Shown: one piece after another, positions 47,729 through 57,391 of the stretch
Numbering within the stretch: position 1 is the stretch's first letter
How the letters are laid out: each line of letters starts with the position of its first letter
Position numbers and translations under genes: made by a program
The notes under the pieces: generated by a model
What the model was told of the DNA's origin: nothing
The model's input: only the letters and a program-made list of their open reading frames with translations
Database searches by the model: none
Source: Salinisphaera orenii subsp. orenii MK-B5
GTDB lineage: Bacteria > Pseudomonadota > Gammaproteobacteria > Nevskiales > Salinisphaeraceae
Reading direction: 5' to 3'
DNA: 64,000 nucleotides
Assembly: GCF_003788635.1 (NCBI RefSeq)
Contig: NZ_AYKH01000012.1
Coordinates: forward strand, 186,001 to 250,000

Positions 47729-48796
47729 ATGCGCGACTTCTACTGCCAGTGCGGCAACACCCTGTTCTTCCGCAATACCCGCTGCCTGCAGTGCGATCGC
47801 CGGGTCGGCTTCGCCCCGGGCGCCGGCCGCATGACGGCACTGGAACCGCTGGGCGGAGGCCTCTGGCAGGTCCCCGGCGCCGGCCGCATTCAGGGCGCGG
47901 TCTATCGCCTGTGCGACAACGCGACGCGCCACGCCATCTGCAACTGGCTGATCCCCGAAGCCACGCCCCACGCACAGTGCCAGTCCTGCCGGCTGACCCG
48001 GACGCTGCCGGATCTGGACCAGCCACGTCACGCCGAACTCTGGGGCAAACTCGAGAGCGCCAAGCGCCATCTGCTGTTCAATCTCATGCAACTCGGCCTG
48101 CCGATCGTGGATCGGCGACAGGATCCGGAGGCGGGTCTGGCCTTCGATTTTCTCGCCGACCGCGACTCGACCACCGAGTTCACCCGCCCGATCGCAGGCC
48201 AGGCGCCGGTCAACACCGGCCATGCCAACGGTGTGATCACCATCAACATCGCCGAGGCCGACGACGTGGCCCGGGCCCGCATGCGCGAGCAGATGGGCGA
48301 GCACTACCGAACCCTGCTGGGCCATTTCCGGCACGAGATCGGCCACTACTATTGGAGCCGACTGGTCGCCGATGGCGGCCCGCTGGCGGCATGCCGTACA
48401 CTCTTCGGCGACGACCGCGCCGACTACGCCGCGGCGCTGAAGCGCTATTACCGCGACGGCGCACCGGGCGACTGGCAGGCGCGCTTCATCACGCCGTACG
48501 CGTCGGCCCATCCCTGGGAGGACTGGGCCGAAACCTGGGCCCATTATCTGCACATGCGCGACACGCTCGAGACCGCCGTCGAATTCAGCCTGGTTACGCC
48601 ACCGCCCTGGCGGCATGCCGCCGATGACTTCGACGCGCTCATGCACGGCTGGACCCAGCTCGCCATCGGCATGAACGCGGTCAATCGCAGCATGGGACTG
48701 CCGGACGCCTACCCGTTCGTCATCAGCGGGCCCACGCACGAGAAACTCGCCTTCATCCACTGCCTGGTCGCCGACCACGAAAGCGCGGCGGCATGA
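47729..48796 (+). CDS. Putative zinc-binding metallopeptidase (Peptidase_Mx-like)
   Basis: A 355-residue protein. It opens with two zinc ribbons: Cys6, Cys8, Cys19 and Cys22, then Cys62, Cys71, Cys84 and Cys87. A helical region follows, then the zincin motif HEIGH (His202, Glu203, His206) in GHFRHEIGHYYWSR. The WEDWAETWAHYLHMRDTLE block near 265-285 supplies the third ligand region. This is the family I know as putative zinc-binding metallo-peptidase. I chose the ATG that begins MRDFYCQCGN, as the family does. In other genomes such genes sit near ATP-grasp/alpha-E sets; a transglutaminase-like gene normal to those sets is missing here. Confidence 0.85.
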   Translation: MRDFYCQCGNTLFFRNTRCLQCDRRVGFAPGAGRMTALEPLGGGLWQVPGAGRIQGAVYRLCDNATRHAICNWLIPEATPHAQCQSCRLTRTLPDLDQPRHAELWGKLESAKRHLLFNLMQLGLPIVDRRQDPEAGLAFDFLADRDSTTEFTRPIAGQAPVNTGHANGVITINIAEADDVARARMREQMGEHYRTLLGHFRHEIGHYYWSRLVADGGPLAACRTLFGDDRADYAAALKRYYRDGAPGDWQARFITPYASAHPWEDWAETWAHYLHMRDTLETAVEFSLVTPPPWRHAADDFDALMHGWTQLAIGMNAVNRSMGLPDAYPFVISGPTHEKLAFIHCLVADHESAAA

Positions 48797-49662
48797 CGCC
48801 GCGTGTCTACGGCATGCTGCTGACCGGCGCCGGCGTGCTCGCGCTCAGCCCCGACTCGGTGCTCATTCGTCTGCTCGACGCGGACGTGCCCACCACGCTG
48901 TTCTGGCGCGGCCTGGCCATGGCCGGCGGACTGTTCGCCTTCCTGCTGTGGCGCGACCGGCGCCGGCCCGCGGCGCTCGCATCGGCGCTGATGCACCGGA
49001 ACGGCTGGGGTCTGGGGCTACTGTTCGCGCTGAGCAACATACTGTTCGTCAGTGCGATCAAGTTCGCCTCCGTGTCGGACACCCTCGGCGCCCTGGCCAC
49101 GGCGTCGATATTCGCCGCGGTCTTCAGCGTGCTGTTTTTGGGCGAGCGCGCGCCGCCGCGCACCTGGATCGCGGCCGGTGTGATCGCCCTCGGCCTGATG
49201 ATGATCGCCTTCGGCGGCGCCGGCAGCCTGTTCGGGCGTGCGCTCGGCATCGCCACCGCCGCGGTGTTCGGCGCCACGTTCGTGTTCATGCGGGCCATCG
49301 GCGAGGGCGACACGCTGCCGGGACTGGCGCTCGGCGGGCTGTTCATCGTGCTCGCCACAGCGCTGCCCGCCCAGCTGACCGACCTGTCCACCCAGAGCTA
49401 CGCCGCGACCGCCGGCCTGGCCGTGATACTACCCGTGGCGTTCGGCCTCATCGGGCGCGGACCGCGCTATCTGCCGGCGCCCGAAGTCAGCCTGCTGATG
49501 CTGCTGGAAACCGTGTTCGGCACGCTCTGGGCCTGGCTGGTCCTGGCCGAGGCGCCGACCGGCACGACACTCGCGGCGATCGCGGTGATCCTCGCCACGC
49601 TCGCGGTCTTCTACTGGCGCGAGGGGCGGGTGAACCGCCAGGCCGCGGCCGAACTCCCGTGA
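48793..49662 (+). CDS. EamA/DMT family transporter
   Basis: A 289-residue protein with ten predicted membrane helices in two EamA repeats. The first repeat includes VPTTLFWRGLAMAGG and the second the region from LFGRALGIATAAV; the C-terminus LLMLLETVFGTLWAWLVLAEAPT has the EamA repeat ending. Metabolite exporters of this superfamily cannot be assigned a substrate by sequence. The ATG overlaps the metallopeptidase stop (ATGA), and the next gene overlaps likewise. Confidence 0.88.
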   Translation: MTPRVYGMLLTGAGVLALSPDSVLIRLLDADVPTTLFWRGLAMAGGLFAFLLWRDRRRPAALASALMHRNGWGLGLLFALSNILFVSAIKFASVSDTLGALATASIFAAVFSVLFLGERAPPRTWIAAGVIALGLMMIAFGGAGSLFGRALGIATAAVFGATFVFMRAIGEGDTLPGLALGGLFIVLATALPAQLTDLSTQSYAATAGLAVILPVAFGLIGRGPRYLPAPEVSLLMLLETVFGTLWAWLVLAEAPTGTTLAAIAVILATLAVFYWREGRVNRQAAAELP

Positions 49663-50546
49663 GCCTGCTCGACCCGCCCAATCACTTCACCCTCGACGGC
49701 CTGGCGCACGCCGTGCGCGAGTCGGGCCCCCGGGCGGGCGAGCCGATGGTGCTGCTGCACGGATTCGCCGATACCGGCGCCAGCTTTGCCTCGCTGACCG
49801 CGGCCATCGATGCCGAGGCACCGGGGCGTTACCGGTTCATCGCGCCGGACTGGCGCGGCCACGGCGACACCGGCCACGCCGGACGCTGCTACTGGTTTCC
49901 CGAATACCTGGCCGACCTCGAGGCGCTGCTCGATGCCCTGCCCGGGCTGGCCGCGCCGATCACGCTGGTCGGTCACAGCATGGGCGGCCAGGTGGCCAGC
50001 TTCTACGCCGGGCTGCGGCCGGAGCGTGTGGCGCATCTCGTCACCCTCGACAGCCTCAACGTGCCCGACGCCGACAGCAGCCGGGCGCCCCGGCGCTACC
50101 GGCGCTGGCTCGACGCCCACCGCGCGCCGCCGAGCCACGCAGTGCACCCCGATCTGGCGACGGTATCCGAGCGCATCGGGCGCCGCTATCCCGAGCTCGA
50201 CGGCGATACGCGGCACATGCTCGCCGCGCAGTGGACCCGCCCCGTCGACGGCGGACGGCAGTGGCGTTTCGACCCATGGCATCGGGCGCCCTTTCCGCAA
50301 CCGTTCCGCATCGACGACGCCATGGCGATCTGGCGCGAGGTCCGCGCAGCCGTGCTCTGTATAGATGCCGAGGACTCACCGGCGAGAGCACTCGTGGCCG
50401 AGGCGGACATGGCCCGTCGGCGCGCCTGTTTCACCGACCTGACCCATCGCGTGATGCCGGGCTGCGGACACATGCTGCACCTGGAAGCACCCGAGCGCGT
50501 CGCGGCCCTCATCCGGGACTTTTTCGGCGAGACGCGCCGGGCCTGA
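49659..50546 (+). CDS. Alpha/beta hydrolase
   Basis: A 295-residue alpha/beta hydrolase. The oxyanion region is VLLHGFADTG, the nucleophile elbow VGHSMGG with Ser107, and the His lies in PGCGHMLHLEAPERV near 270. The cap region has an aromatic/Arg-rich set of residues of unknown use. The start is a GTG overlapping the transporter stop by four bases (GTGA). Reaction unknown; esterase or lactonase activity is typical. Confidence 0.88.
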   Translation: MSLLDPPNHFTLDGLAHAVRESGPRAGEPMVLLHGFADTGASFASLTAAIDAEAPGRYRFIAPDWRGHGDTGHAGRCYWFPEYLADLEALLDALPGLAAPITLVGHSMGGQVASFYAGLRPERVAHLVTLDSLNVPDADSSRAPRRYRRWLDAHRAPPSHAVHPDLATVSERIGRRYPELDGDTRHMLAAQWTRPVDGGRQWRFDPWHRAPFPQPFRIDDAMAIWREVRAAVLCIDAEDSPARALVAEADMARRRACFTDLTHRVMPGCGHMLHLEAPERVAALIRDFFGETRRA

Positions 50547-50638
50547 CCGGACGACCACCGCGATTGCGGGGCAAAAGCCGCTTGCCTATGGTGGCGGTAT
50601 CACCCTCACCCGGCCGTGCTTGCGGCCGCGGAGCCGCC

Positions 50639-53110
50639 ATGGCCGCGCTGTTCTGGTTCGTCGTCTTCCTCGCCGCCTTCCTCGCGCTGGCCTGGCATCG
50701 CGTGCGTCTGGGCACGGCCACCGGTGTGATCGCCGCCCTGCTGCTGGTGTGCACGCTGACCAGCACCGGCCTGGGTCCGGGCCTGTTCCTGTGGCTGCTG
50801 TTCGCCGCGATCGCTGTGCCCCTGAATGTGGCCGCGATCCGCCGGCGCTGGATCACGCGGCCGGCGCTCGATCTGTTCGCCCGCGTGCTGCCGACGCTGT
50901 CGGCCACCGAACGCACCGCGCTCGAGGCCGGTACCGTCTGGTGGGAGGGCGAGATGTTCTCCGGCGCGCCGGATTGGCGACGGCTCGAGCGCCTGCCGGA
51001 GGCCGAGCTGTCCGCGAAAGAGCAAGCGTTTCTCGACGGCCCGGTCCAGCAGCTGCTCGATCTGTGCGACGAGTGGCGCATCACCCACGAGGACGCCGAT
51101 CTATCGCCCGAAGCCTGGCGGTTCATCAAGGCCGAGCGTTTCTGGGCCATGATCATCCCCGAGCGCTACGGCGGGCTCGGCTTTTCCGCCTACGCCCACT
51201 CCTGCGTGCTGGCCAAGCTCGGCAGCGGCCCCGCCGGCGGCACCGTGGGCCCGATCGTGGCGGTGCCCAATTCGCTCGGCCCGGCCGAACTGCTCATGCA
51301 CTACGGCACCGAGGCGCAGAAGGATCACTACCTGCCGCGGCTGGCCTCCGGCGACGAGATTCCCTGCTTCGGCCTGACCAGCCCGCACGCCGGCTCGGAC
51401 GCAGGCGCCATCCCGGACCGCGGCGTCGTCTGCCACGGCGAGTGGAACGGCGAGCCCGTGCTCGGCATGCGCCTGACCTGGGACAAGCGCTACATCACCC
51501 TGGCGCCCGTGGCCACGGTGCTCGGCCTCGCCATCAGGATGTACGATCCGGACGGCCTGCTCGGCGACGACGTCGATCTCGGCGTGACCTGCGCGCTGGT
51601 GCCCACCGACACCGCCGGCGTACACACCGGGCGCCGGCATTTTCCCGCCAGCGCACCGTTCCAGAACGGCCCCACCTGGGGCACGGATGTGTTCGTCCCG
51701 CTGGACTGCATCATCGGCGGCCGGGCGATGATCGGTCAGGGCTGGCGCATGCTGATGGAGTGCCTCTCGGTGGGCCGCTCGATCTCCCTGCCCTCGGGCT
51801 CGACCGGCGACGCGATCGCCAGCGCGCGGCTCACCGGCGCCTACGCCGTGGTCCGGCGCCAGTTCAACATCTCCATCGGCCGGTTCGAGGGCGTACAGGA
51901 GGCGCTGGCCCGCATCGCCGGCCGAACCTACGCCTGCGAATCGGTGCGCCGCTTCACCGCCAACGCGGTCGACCTGGGCGAGAAGCCGTCGGTCGCCTCC
52001 GGCATCGCGAAGTACCACGTCACCACCATGGCGCAGCAGGTCGCCAAGGACGCCATGGACGTACACGCGGGCAAGGCGGTCATGCTCGGGCCGTCGAATC
52101 CGGTCGCGCGCCGCTTCCAGGCCGCACCGGTCAACATCACAGTGGAAGGCGCCAACATCCTCACCCGCAGCATGATGATCTTCGGCCAGGGGGCCATCCG
52201 CTGCCATCCCTACGTGCTCGACGAGATCGAGGCGGCGAACGATCCGGATCGCGAAGCCGCGCTCGACGCTTTCGACGCGCTGCTCTACGCCCACATCGGT
52301 CACGATCTCTCGGCGGCCGCCCGCTCGCTGGTCATGGGCGTGACCGGCGGCCGGACGAGTGGGGCCGGTCGGGTTCGCGAACTGGCGCCCCACTACCGGG
52401 CCCTGAACCGCTACTCGGCCAATCTGGCGCTGGTGGCCGACCTCGCCATGGCCACCCTCGGCGGTTCGCTCAAGTTCCGCGAATCGCTGTCGGCCCGGCT
52501 CGGCGACGTGCTGTCATATCTGTACATCGCCAGCGCCACGCTCAAGCGTTTCGTCGAGGACGGCGCCCACGCCGAGGACCTGCCGCTGGTCCGCTGGGTC
52601 TGCGAGGACGCCTTCGCCGCGATCGAGGCGGCTCTGGCCGGGGTGATCCGGCATCTGCCGAACCGGCCCGCCGCCTGGCTGGCGCGAGCGCTGATCTTTC
52701 CGATCGGCCGCCGCGCGCAGGGTCCGTCCGACGCCCTCGGACGGCAGCTCGCCGACATGCTGCAGACGCCCGGCCCCCAGCGCGAGCGCCTGACGCCGCG
52801 CTGCTACGCCGACCAGACGCACAGGCGCGGGCTGTCGCTGTTCGAGGCGGCGATGCAGGCCACGCTCGACGCCGCCGACCTTCAGGCGCGCCTCGACCGG
52901 GCCGCCAAGAACGGCGAGATCCGCGCGGATCATCCCGCCGAGCGCATCGAGGCGGCCGCGGGTCGCGGCCTGTTCGACGCCGACGAGGCCCGGCGCATGC
53001 GCGATCTGTACGCGCTGCAGATGGCCGTGATCCACGTCGATGACTTCGATCCCGCCGAGATGCAGTCGGTCGCCGCCCGGGAGCGAGCCGAGGCGTTCGG
53101 CACGGGCTGA
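50639..53110 (+). CDS. fadE: Acyl-CoA dehydrogenase FadE, long YafH type
   Basis: An 823-residue membrane-associated acyl-CoA dehydrogenase, close to the 814 residues of E. coli FadE. Two or three hydrophobic helices (residues 3-70) precede the dehydrogenase core with GPIVAVPNSLGPAELL, the FAD/substrate loop CFGLTSPHAGSDAGA and GRSISLPSGSTG. A large C-terminal domain (about 500-823) is specific to this subgroup. It performs the first oxidation step of fatty-acid beta-oxidation. FadD lies about 10 kb upstream in the same window. Confidence 0.94.
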   Translation: MAALFWFVVFLAAFLALAWHRVRLGTATGVIAALLLVCTLTSTGLGPGLFLWLLFAAIAVPLNVAAIRRRWITRPALDLFARVLPTLSATERTALEAGTVWWEGEMFSGAPDWRRLERLPEAELSAKEQAFLDGPVQQLLDLCDEWRITHEDADLSPEAWRFIKAERFWAMIIPERYGGLGFSAYAHSCVLAKLGSGPAGGTVGPIVAVPNSLGPAELLMHYGTEAQKDHYLPRLASGDEIPCFGLTSPHAGSDAGAIPDRGVVCHGEWNGEPVLGMRLTWDKRYITLAPVATVLGLAIRMYDPDGLLGDDVDLGVTCALVPTDTAGVHTGRRHFPASAPFQNGPTWGTDVFVPLDCIIGGRAMIGQGWRMLMECLSVGRSISLPSGSTGDAIASARLTGAYAVVRRQFNISIGRFEGVQEALARIAGRTYACESVRRFTANAVDLGEKPSVASGIAKYHVTTMAQQVAKDAMDVHAGKAVMLGPSNPVARRFQAAPVNITVEGANILTRSMMIFGQGAIRCHPYVLDEIEAANDPDREAALDAFDALLYAHIGHDLSAAARSLVMGVTGGRTSGAGRVRELAPHYRALNRYSANLALVADLAMATLGGSLKFRESLSARLGDVLSYLYIASATLKRFVEDGAHAEDLPLVRWVCEDAFAAIEAALAGVIRHLPNRPAAWLARALIFPIGRRAQGPSDALGRQLADMLQTPGPQRERLTPRCYADQTHRRGLSLFEAAMQATLDAADLQARLDRAAKNGEIRADHPAERIEAAAGRGLFDADEARRMRDLYALQMAVIHVDDFDPAEMQSVAARERAEAFGTG

Positions 53111-53127
53111 CCCGCACTGCCCGCGGT

Positions 53128-53148
53128 CGCCCGTCGGCGCTTTTTTTT
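53128..53148 (+). terminator. Weak terminator after fadE
   Basis: CGCC-CGTC-GGCG is only a 4-bp stem, but it is followed almost directly by eight T residues, 18 bases after the fadE stop. The stem is short, so the call is uncertain. Confidence 0.45.
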
Positions 53149-53386
53149 GCAATGCAGCGCGCAATCGGCGGGCCTCGCCGCCGGCGCGCGGCCGCCGTCG
53201 ACCACGGGCACGGCAGCCGCGCCGCCGCGCCCGAAGACCGTCGAGACAAGCGTTTCGAGGCTCCACGGACCCCTGCGAAGCTTGACCACGACTCGATAAA
53301 ACACAATCAATTCATGCTTTTCGGCTGGATGACTGGCACTTCGGCGCAGGGTCGTTTATCTTCGGCTCGGGGATTCTAAAAAGACT

Positions 53387-53407
53387 GCGTGTCGACTTCG
53401 GACACGC
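53387..53407 (+). repeat. Inverted repeat in the leader of the lipoprotein gene
   Basis: GCGTGTC-GACTTCG-GACACGC is a perfect 7-bp stem with a 7-base loop, ending just before the AGGGAGA ribosome site of the next gene. It could be a regulatory leader hairpin. Confidence 0.45.
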
Positions 53408-53430
53408 GCTGCACCAAGGGAGACAGAGCC

Positions 53431-56400
53431 GTGATATCGACGTATTCCTGTGCCTCGCGCGCCGGCGCGCAGGCCACGAGCGAATTGAACCCGGACGCCG
53501 CGCAGCCGCGCCGTCGGGCGCACTCGTCCTGGCCCACGCGTGTCGGTGCGATCGTCCTCATGTCCGCCGCGGGCCTCGTGCTGCCGGCCTGTTCGAGCGG
53601 CAGCGGCGGCGACAACGGTGATCCGAACCCGCGTGAGGACGTCACCCCGACCGGGCTCGCCTTCAGCTACCCGTTCGACGGCCAGCAGGATGTGCTGCTC
53701 GATACGCAGATGGTGGTCAAGTTCGCCGGCGACGTGGGCGATGTGCCCGCGGACGCGCTCGTGCTGCGGTACGAGGACGACGACGGCGACACCGTCACAC
53801 AGCCGCTCACGGTGCGCGCCGACGACGATGACGAGGCCGACCAGGCCGGCATTCTCTGCCTGGCGCTGGGCTCGGACGTCGAACTCGAGGACGGCCGTGA
53901 CGACTTCTGTCTCCAGGGCGGGCCCGATCTGCGACCGGACACCGACTACGCGGTGGTGGCCAGCAGCACCATCGCCGACAGCGGCACCTCGTTCGAGGAC
54001 GGCCAGACCCTGTTCCGGTTCACCACCCGTCCGGCCGAGGGACGGCCGGCACCCGGCGATTTCCGGGTCACGAGCGTCACCCCCGGCGACACGAACCCCG
54101 AAACGGGCGATCAGTCGCTTTTCACCGAATTCAACGCGATCCGCGTGATCTTCAACGAGCCGCTGGATCCGGCGACCGTCGATGGTGACAGCTTCACCGT
54201 AACCGGCCCCGACGACGAGGACATCGACGATGCCCGCGTGACCGCCCTGGGCCGCTATATCGTCTTCGATCCGAGCGAGGATCTGGAGCCCGGCGACTAC
54301 ACGATCGCCTGGAGCTCGGACATCACCTCCCGCTTCGGCAAGTCGCTAGAGGCCGACAGCGTCGAGCGCACCGTGCTGAGCGTCGGCGACTCGCTCGACC
54401 AGACGCTCACGATCGAGCGCGACACCACCGGTACCGACATCGACGAGCTGCCGGACAACAACCTCAACGGCCTCGCGACCAACAACGTCGAGATCGGCTC
54501 CCAGCTGATCGGCTCCAACGACCAGCCGGTGCTCTCGCCGGACGATGTCGACAGCCGTGCCGGCCTGATCCGCACCGGCATCGAGACCACCCTGGCCGAA
54601 CCCGGCCTGTCCGGCTTCGGCGACGTGTTCCCGGCGGTCATCCGCGCGGGGCAGCGCTTCCAGCTCAAGGGCCTGACCCTCGAACTCGGCGGCGAGATCG
54701 CCACGCCGATCGACCCCAGCGGCCCCATCGACGTCAACTTCATCAACGATGTCAGCGTCTATCTCAGCGGCAACGACTACCGCAACATCGAAACCCCGAC
54801 GGCCGTGCGGCTGCGCTTCGACCTCGGCATCGGCACGCTGATCACGGCGATGGACCAGGAGAATCTCGTGGTCCAGCAACTCGCCAACGGCGTGTTCAAC
54901 CAGTCCGTGCTCAACATCCAGGCCGCCGGCCTGGCGATTCCGCGCGATAACGGCGATCTCGAGATCAGCACTCTCGGCAGCTTCCCGATCAACGTCAATC
55001 GCTCCGACAACGCGACCGTCGACTTCGAGCTGACGCTGCTGTTGCCGGCCGACGACGACGATCAGATCGACGTGCCGGCCGACGAGGTCCCGCCGACGGT
55101 GACCGCGGTGTCCCCCAGCGCCTGTCTGTACACGTTCGGTTCCCCGCTTTACGACGCCGTCTACGCCGATCGGGGGGCACCGCCCACCGCGCTGCCCGAA
55201 CCCGCCTGCCGCGAACTGCTCGGGGCCGAGGCCCAGCAGGGTGGCCGCAGCGACGCTCTCGCCAACACCTTCCAGGTCGAGTCGAGCCCGGCGGTGACCT
55301 TCAGCTCGCCGATCGATCCCGCCAGCGTCAGCCCCTCGAGTATCGTGCTCACCGGCCCCTCCGGCGACGTCGACGCGACCTACCGCGTGGAAGGCTTCAG
55401 CGTGGTCGTCGATCCCGAAGCGCTCCTGTCGGCGGACACCGAGTACCGGATCATGCTCAACAACGGTGACCAGCTCACCGACCTGGCGGGCAACCCGGTC
55501 AGCTTCCAGAACCCGGCCGGTCCGAGCCAGAGCATCGACTTCCGCACCGAGCCGCTGATCGAGACCGAGCCCACGGCGCCGCTTCTGGGCACCCTCACGC
55601 CGGGCATCCCCTGCGCGCTCGAGGGCGGGGACTTCATGTCCGGCGGCGACAGCGCCGGCCACTGTGTCGGCGACAACCCGGGCAACGACGAAGATGGCGG
55701 CGATGCCGCTTCCGAGGATTTCCCGGTCTTCGACAACCCGGCTAACGTGGCGATCGAGGGCTTCTTCTCGAAGCTGGTCGAGAGCGATTCCATCGTCCTC
55801 GCCGACGGCTGCCTCGTGAACGGTTCCGGCAACACCGACGCCGATGCGACCGTGGCCGTGCAGCGCATGGACGACAGCGGCCAGTGCGTGGCTGCGGTCG
55901 AGGGCGAGATCGCACTCGCCAATCGCGGCGACGACCTCACACGCGGCTTCACCTTCCGCCCGACCCGCGACTTCGAGCCGGGCGCCCGCTACTGGGTGGT
56001 GGTCTGCGGCGGCGACGGCGCTTCCGCCTGCAGCAACCGGATCGTCGATGCGGACGGCCGGGCGCTGAATACCGACCCGCTCAACGGCACCGGTTCGACA
56101 CCCGCCGCGGCCGACGCCGAGGGGGGACCGGACATCGTCATGCCGTTCACCGCGACGGCGGCGACCGAGGACTACTTCGCCACCCAGGCGACCTTCCCCT
56201 ACGCCGACACCAACGGCAACGGCCGCTTCGACGACGGCGAGAACGCCCAGCCGGGCAATCGCACGCGCGTCGAGCTGACCACCGAGCTGCTTGGTACCGA
56301 GATCCAGATCCCCGGCGAGCAGGACGACGGCAGCTTCGCCTCCTACCTGTCCCTGACCCGGCCGATCGCGATCCGCGAGAGCACCGGCGACTGCGAGGAT

Positions 56401-57318
56401 GTCGACACGGACGCCGTCGGCGGCACGCCGGGTAGCTGCATTCCGGTCTCGCTGCAGCCGGGCGGCATCAACGCGCTGACGAGCATCAACATCAGCGCCG
56501 ACGCCCTCGGCGGCATCCTTACCCAGGTCCTGCGTGTGGACGAGCTCACCGCAGCGCTGGGTGATCTGCTCGGCAACATGCCCGAGGGCACCACCGTGGG
56601 CGACATCAACGACATGGACGATGCCGGCGGGCCGCTCGATCAGCTGACCGGCGGTCTCAACCAGCTCGTCGGCGGTGTCACGGATGTGCTGATTCCGGTG
56701 ATCGGCGACGGTCAGGGCGGCAGTGCCGACGACATGGCCGTGATCGAGCTCATCGGCGCCCTGCAGCGTAATGAGGTGACCGCACCGCTGGGCAACACGC
56801 TCGCCGGACTGATCAACTCGGAGACGCCGGTCGGCGCGCTGCCGGGGCTGGTGGACGGCCTCGTCGACGATCTGCTCGGCACCCTGCTCGGCGGACTCGC
56901 CGGACAGGACGAGCCGCTCCAGACCGGCCGGGTGCTGCTGCGTTTCCCGAACGATGCCGACGCCGACGGCGAGGTGCCCCAGACCGGCTACATCGTCGAG
57001 GAGTGTGAAGGTTCGATCGACGGCCAGCCCTACCACTACGAGCCGTGCTTCACCGCCTCGCTGACCCTGACGGCCAACGCGCCCGACGGACAGGGCGTGA
57101 GCCTGCCGCAGCAGCAGATCCGGACGCGCCTGGTGGGCCCGGTCACGTTCGAACAGAACGGTCGCCTCGCGATCGCCCTGCGCAACGTGAACCGCTTCAG
57201 CCTGTCGGCCACGGCGCTCGACCTGCTACCGGCGAACGCCACGGTCGACCCGGGTGATCTGAACTTCCAGCTCACCGGGGCTCCGGTCCACGGCGGGCGC
57301 GAGTTCCCCAACCGCTAA
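53431..57318 (+). CDS. Large lipoprotein with SbsA/Big_5-type Ig-like domains
   Basis: A 1295-residue acidic lipoprotein. The start is a GTG seven bases after AGGGAGA. A long basic N-region leads to a hydrophobic stretch and the lipobox VLPAC with Cys54. At least three Ig-like repeats follow: near 70-200 (LAFSYPFDGQQDVLLDTQ), 215-320 (FNAIRVIFNEPLDPATVDG), and 560-700 (VTFSSPIDPASVSPSS and DLAGNP). The large acidic body has many Asp-Asp-Asp runs and an EF-hand-like DTNGNGRFDDGE near 930. OmpW-type porin follows. A surface or outer-membrane calcium-binding role is plausible; the function is unknown. Confidence 0.82.
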   Translation: MISTYSCASRAGAQATSELNPDAAQPRRRAHSSWPTRVGAIVLMSAAGLVLPACSSGSGGDNGDPNPREDVTPTGLAFSYPFDGQQDVLLDTQMVVKFAGDVGDVPADALVLRYEDDDGDTVTQPLTVRADDDDEADQAGILCLALGSDVELEDGRDDFCLQGGPDLRPDTDYAVVASSTIADSGTSFEDGQTLFRFTTRPAEGRPAPGDFRVTSVTPGDTNPETGDQSLFTEFNAIRVIFNEPLDPATVDGDSFTVTGPDDEDIDDARVTALGRYIVFDPSEDLEPGDYTIAWSSDITSRFGKSLEADSVERTVLSVGDSLDQTLTIERDTTGTDIDELPDNNLNGLATNNVEIGSQLIGSNDQPVLSPDDVDSRAGLIRTGIETTLAEPGLSGFGDVFPAVIRAGQRFQLKGLTLELGGEIATPIDPSGPIDVNFINDVSVYLSGNDYRNIETPTAVRLRFDLGIGTLITAMDQENLVVQQLANGVFNQSVLNIQAAGLAIPRDNGDLEISTLGSFPINVNRSDNATVDFELTLLLPADDDDQIDVPADEVPPTVTAVSPSACLYTFGSPLYDAVYADRGAPPTALPEPACRELLGAEAQQGGRSDALANTFQVESSPAVTFSSPIDPASVSPSSIVLTGPSGDVDATYRVEGFSVVVDPEALLSADTEYRIMLNNGDQLTDLAGNPVSFQNPAGPSQSIDFRTEPLIETEPTAPLLGTLTPGIPCALEGGDFMSGGDSAGHCVGDNPGNDEDGGDAASEDFPVFDNPANVAIEGFFSKLVESDSIVLADGCLVNGSGNTDADATVAVQRMDDSGQCVAAVEGEIALANRGDDLTRGFTFRPTRDFEPGARYWVVVCGGDGASACSNRIVDADGRALNTDPLNGTGSTPAAADAEGGPDIVMPFTATAATEDYFATQATFPYADTNGNGRFDDGENAQPGNRTRVELTTELLGTEIQIPGEQDDGSFASYLSLTRPIAIRESTGDCEDVDTDAVGGTPGSCIPVSLQPGGINALTSINISADALGGILTQVLRVDELTAALGDLLGNMPEGTTVGDINDMDDAGGPLDQLTGGLNQLVGGVTDVLIPVIGDGQGGSADDMAVIELIGALQRNEVTAPLGNTLAGLINSETPVGALPGLVDGLVDDLLGTLLGGLAGQDEPLQTGRVLLRFPNDADADGEVPQTGYIVEECEGSIDGQPYHYEPCFTASLTLTANAPDGQGVSLPQQQIRTRLVGPVTFEQNGRLAIALRNVNRFSLSATALDLLPANATVDPGDLNFQLTGAPVHGGREFPNR

Positions 57319-57391
57319 GCCACGGTCGATGCGCCCCGGCCACCGCCGGGGCGCGATCATCGCAACAACAGAACCAGCAAGGAGAAGGGAG

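Larger units (their letters stand above)
53111..53430. other. Intergenic region upstream of the large lipoprotein gene
   Basis: GC-rich at first, then an AT-rich patch near 53290-53320 that is the best promoter site. The right end holds a short inverted repeat and a ribosome site. The one sigma-54-like match here has the wrong spacing. No gene is recognised. Confidence 0.5.

Noticed and set aside
53334-53348. Sigma-54-like TGGCAC element ahead of the lipoprotein gene
   Set aside because: GG and GC are nine bases apart rather than the strictly required ten, and the -12 block reads CGCAG.
54346-57036. 896-residue minus-strand open frame
   Set aside because: It is antisense to the large lipoprotein, rich in Val/Gly/Arg repeats typical of shadow frames in GC-rich DNA, and has no recognisable domain.
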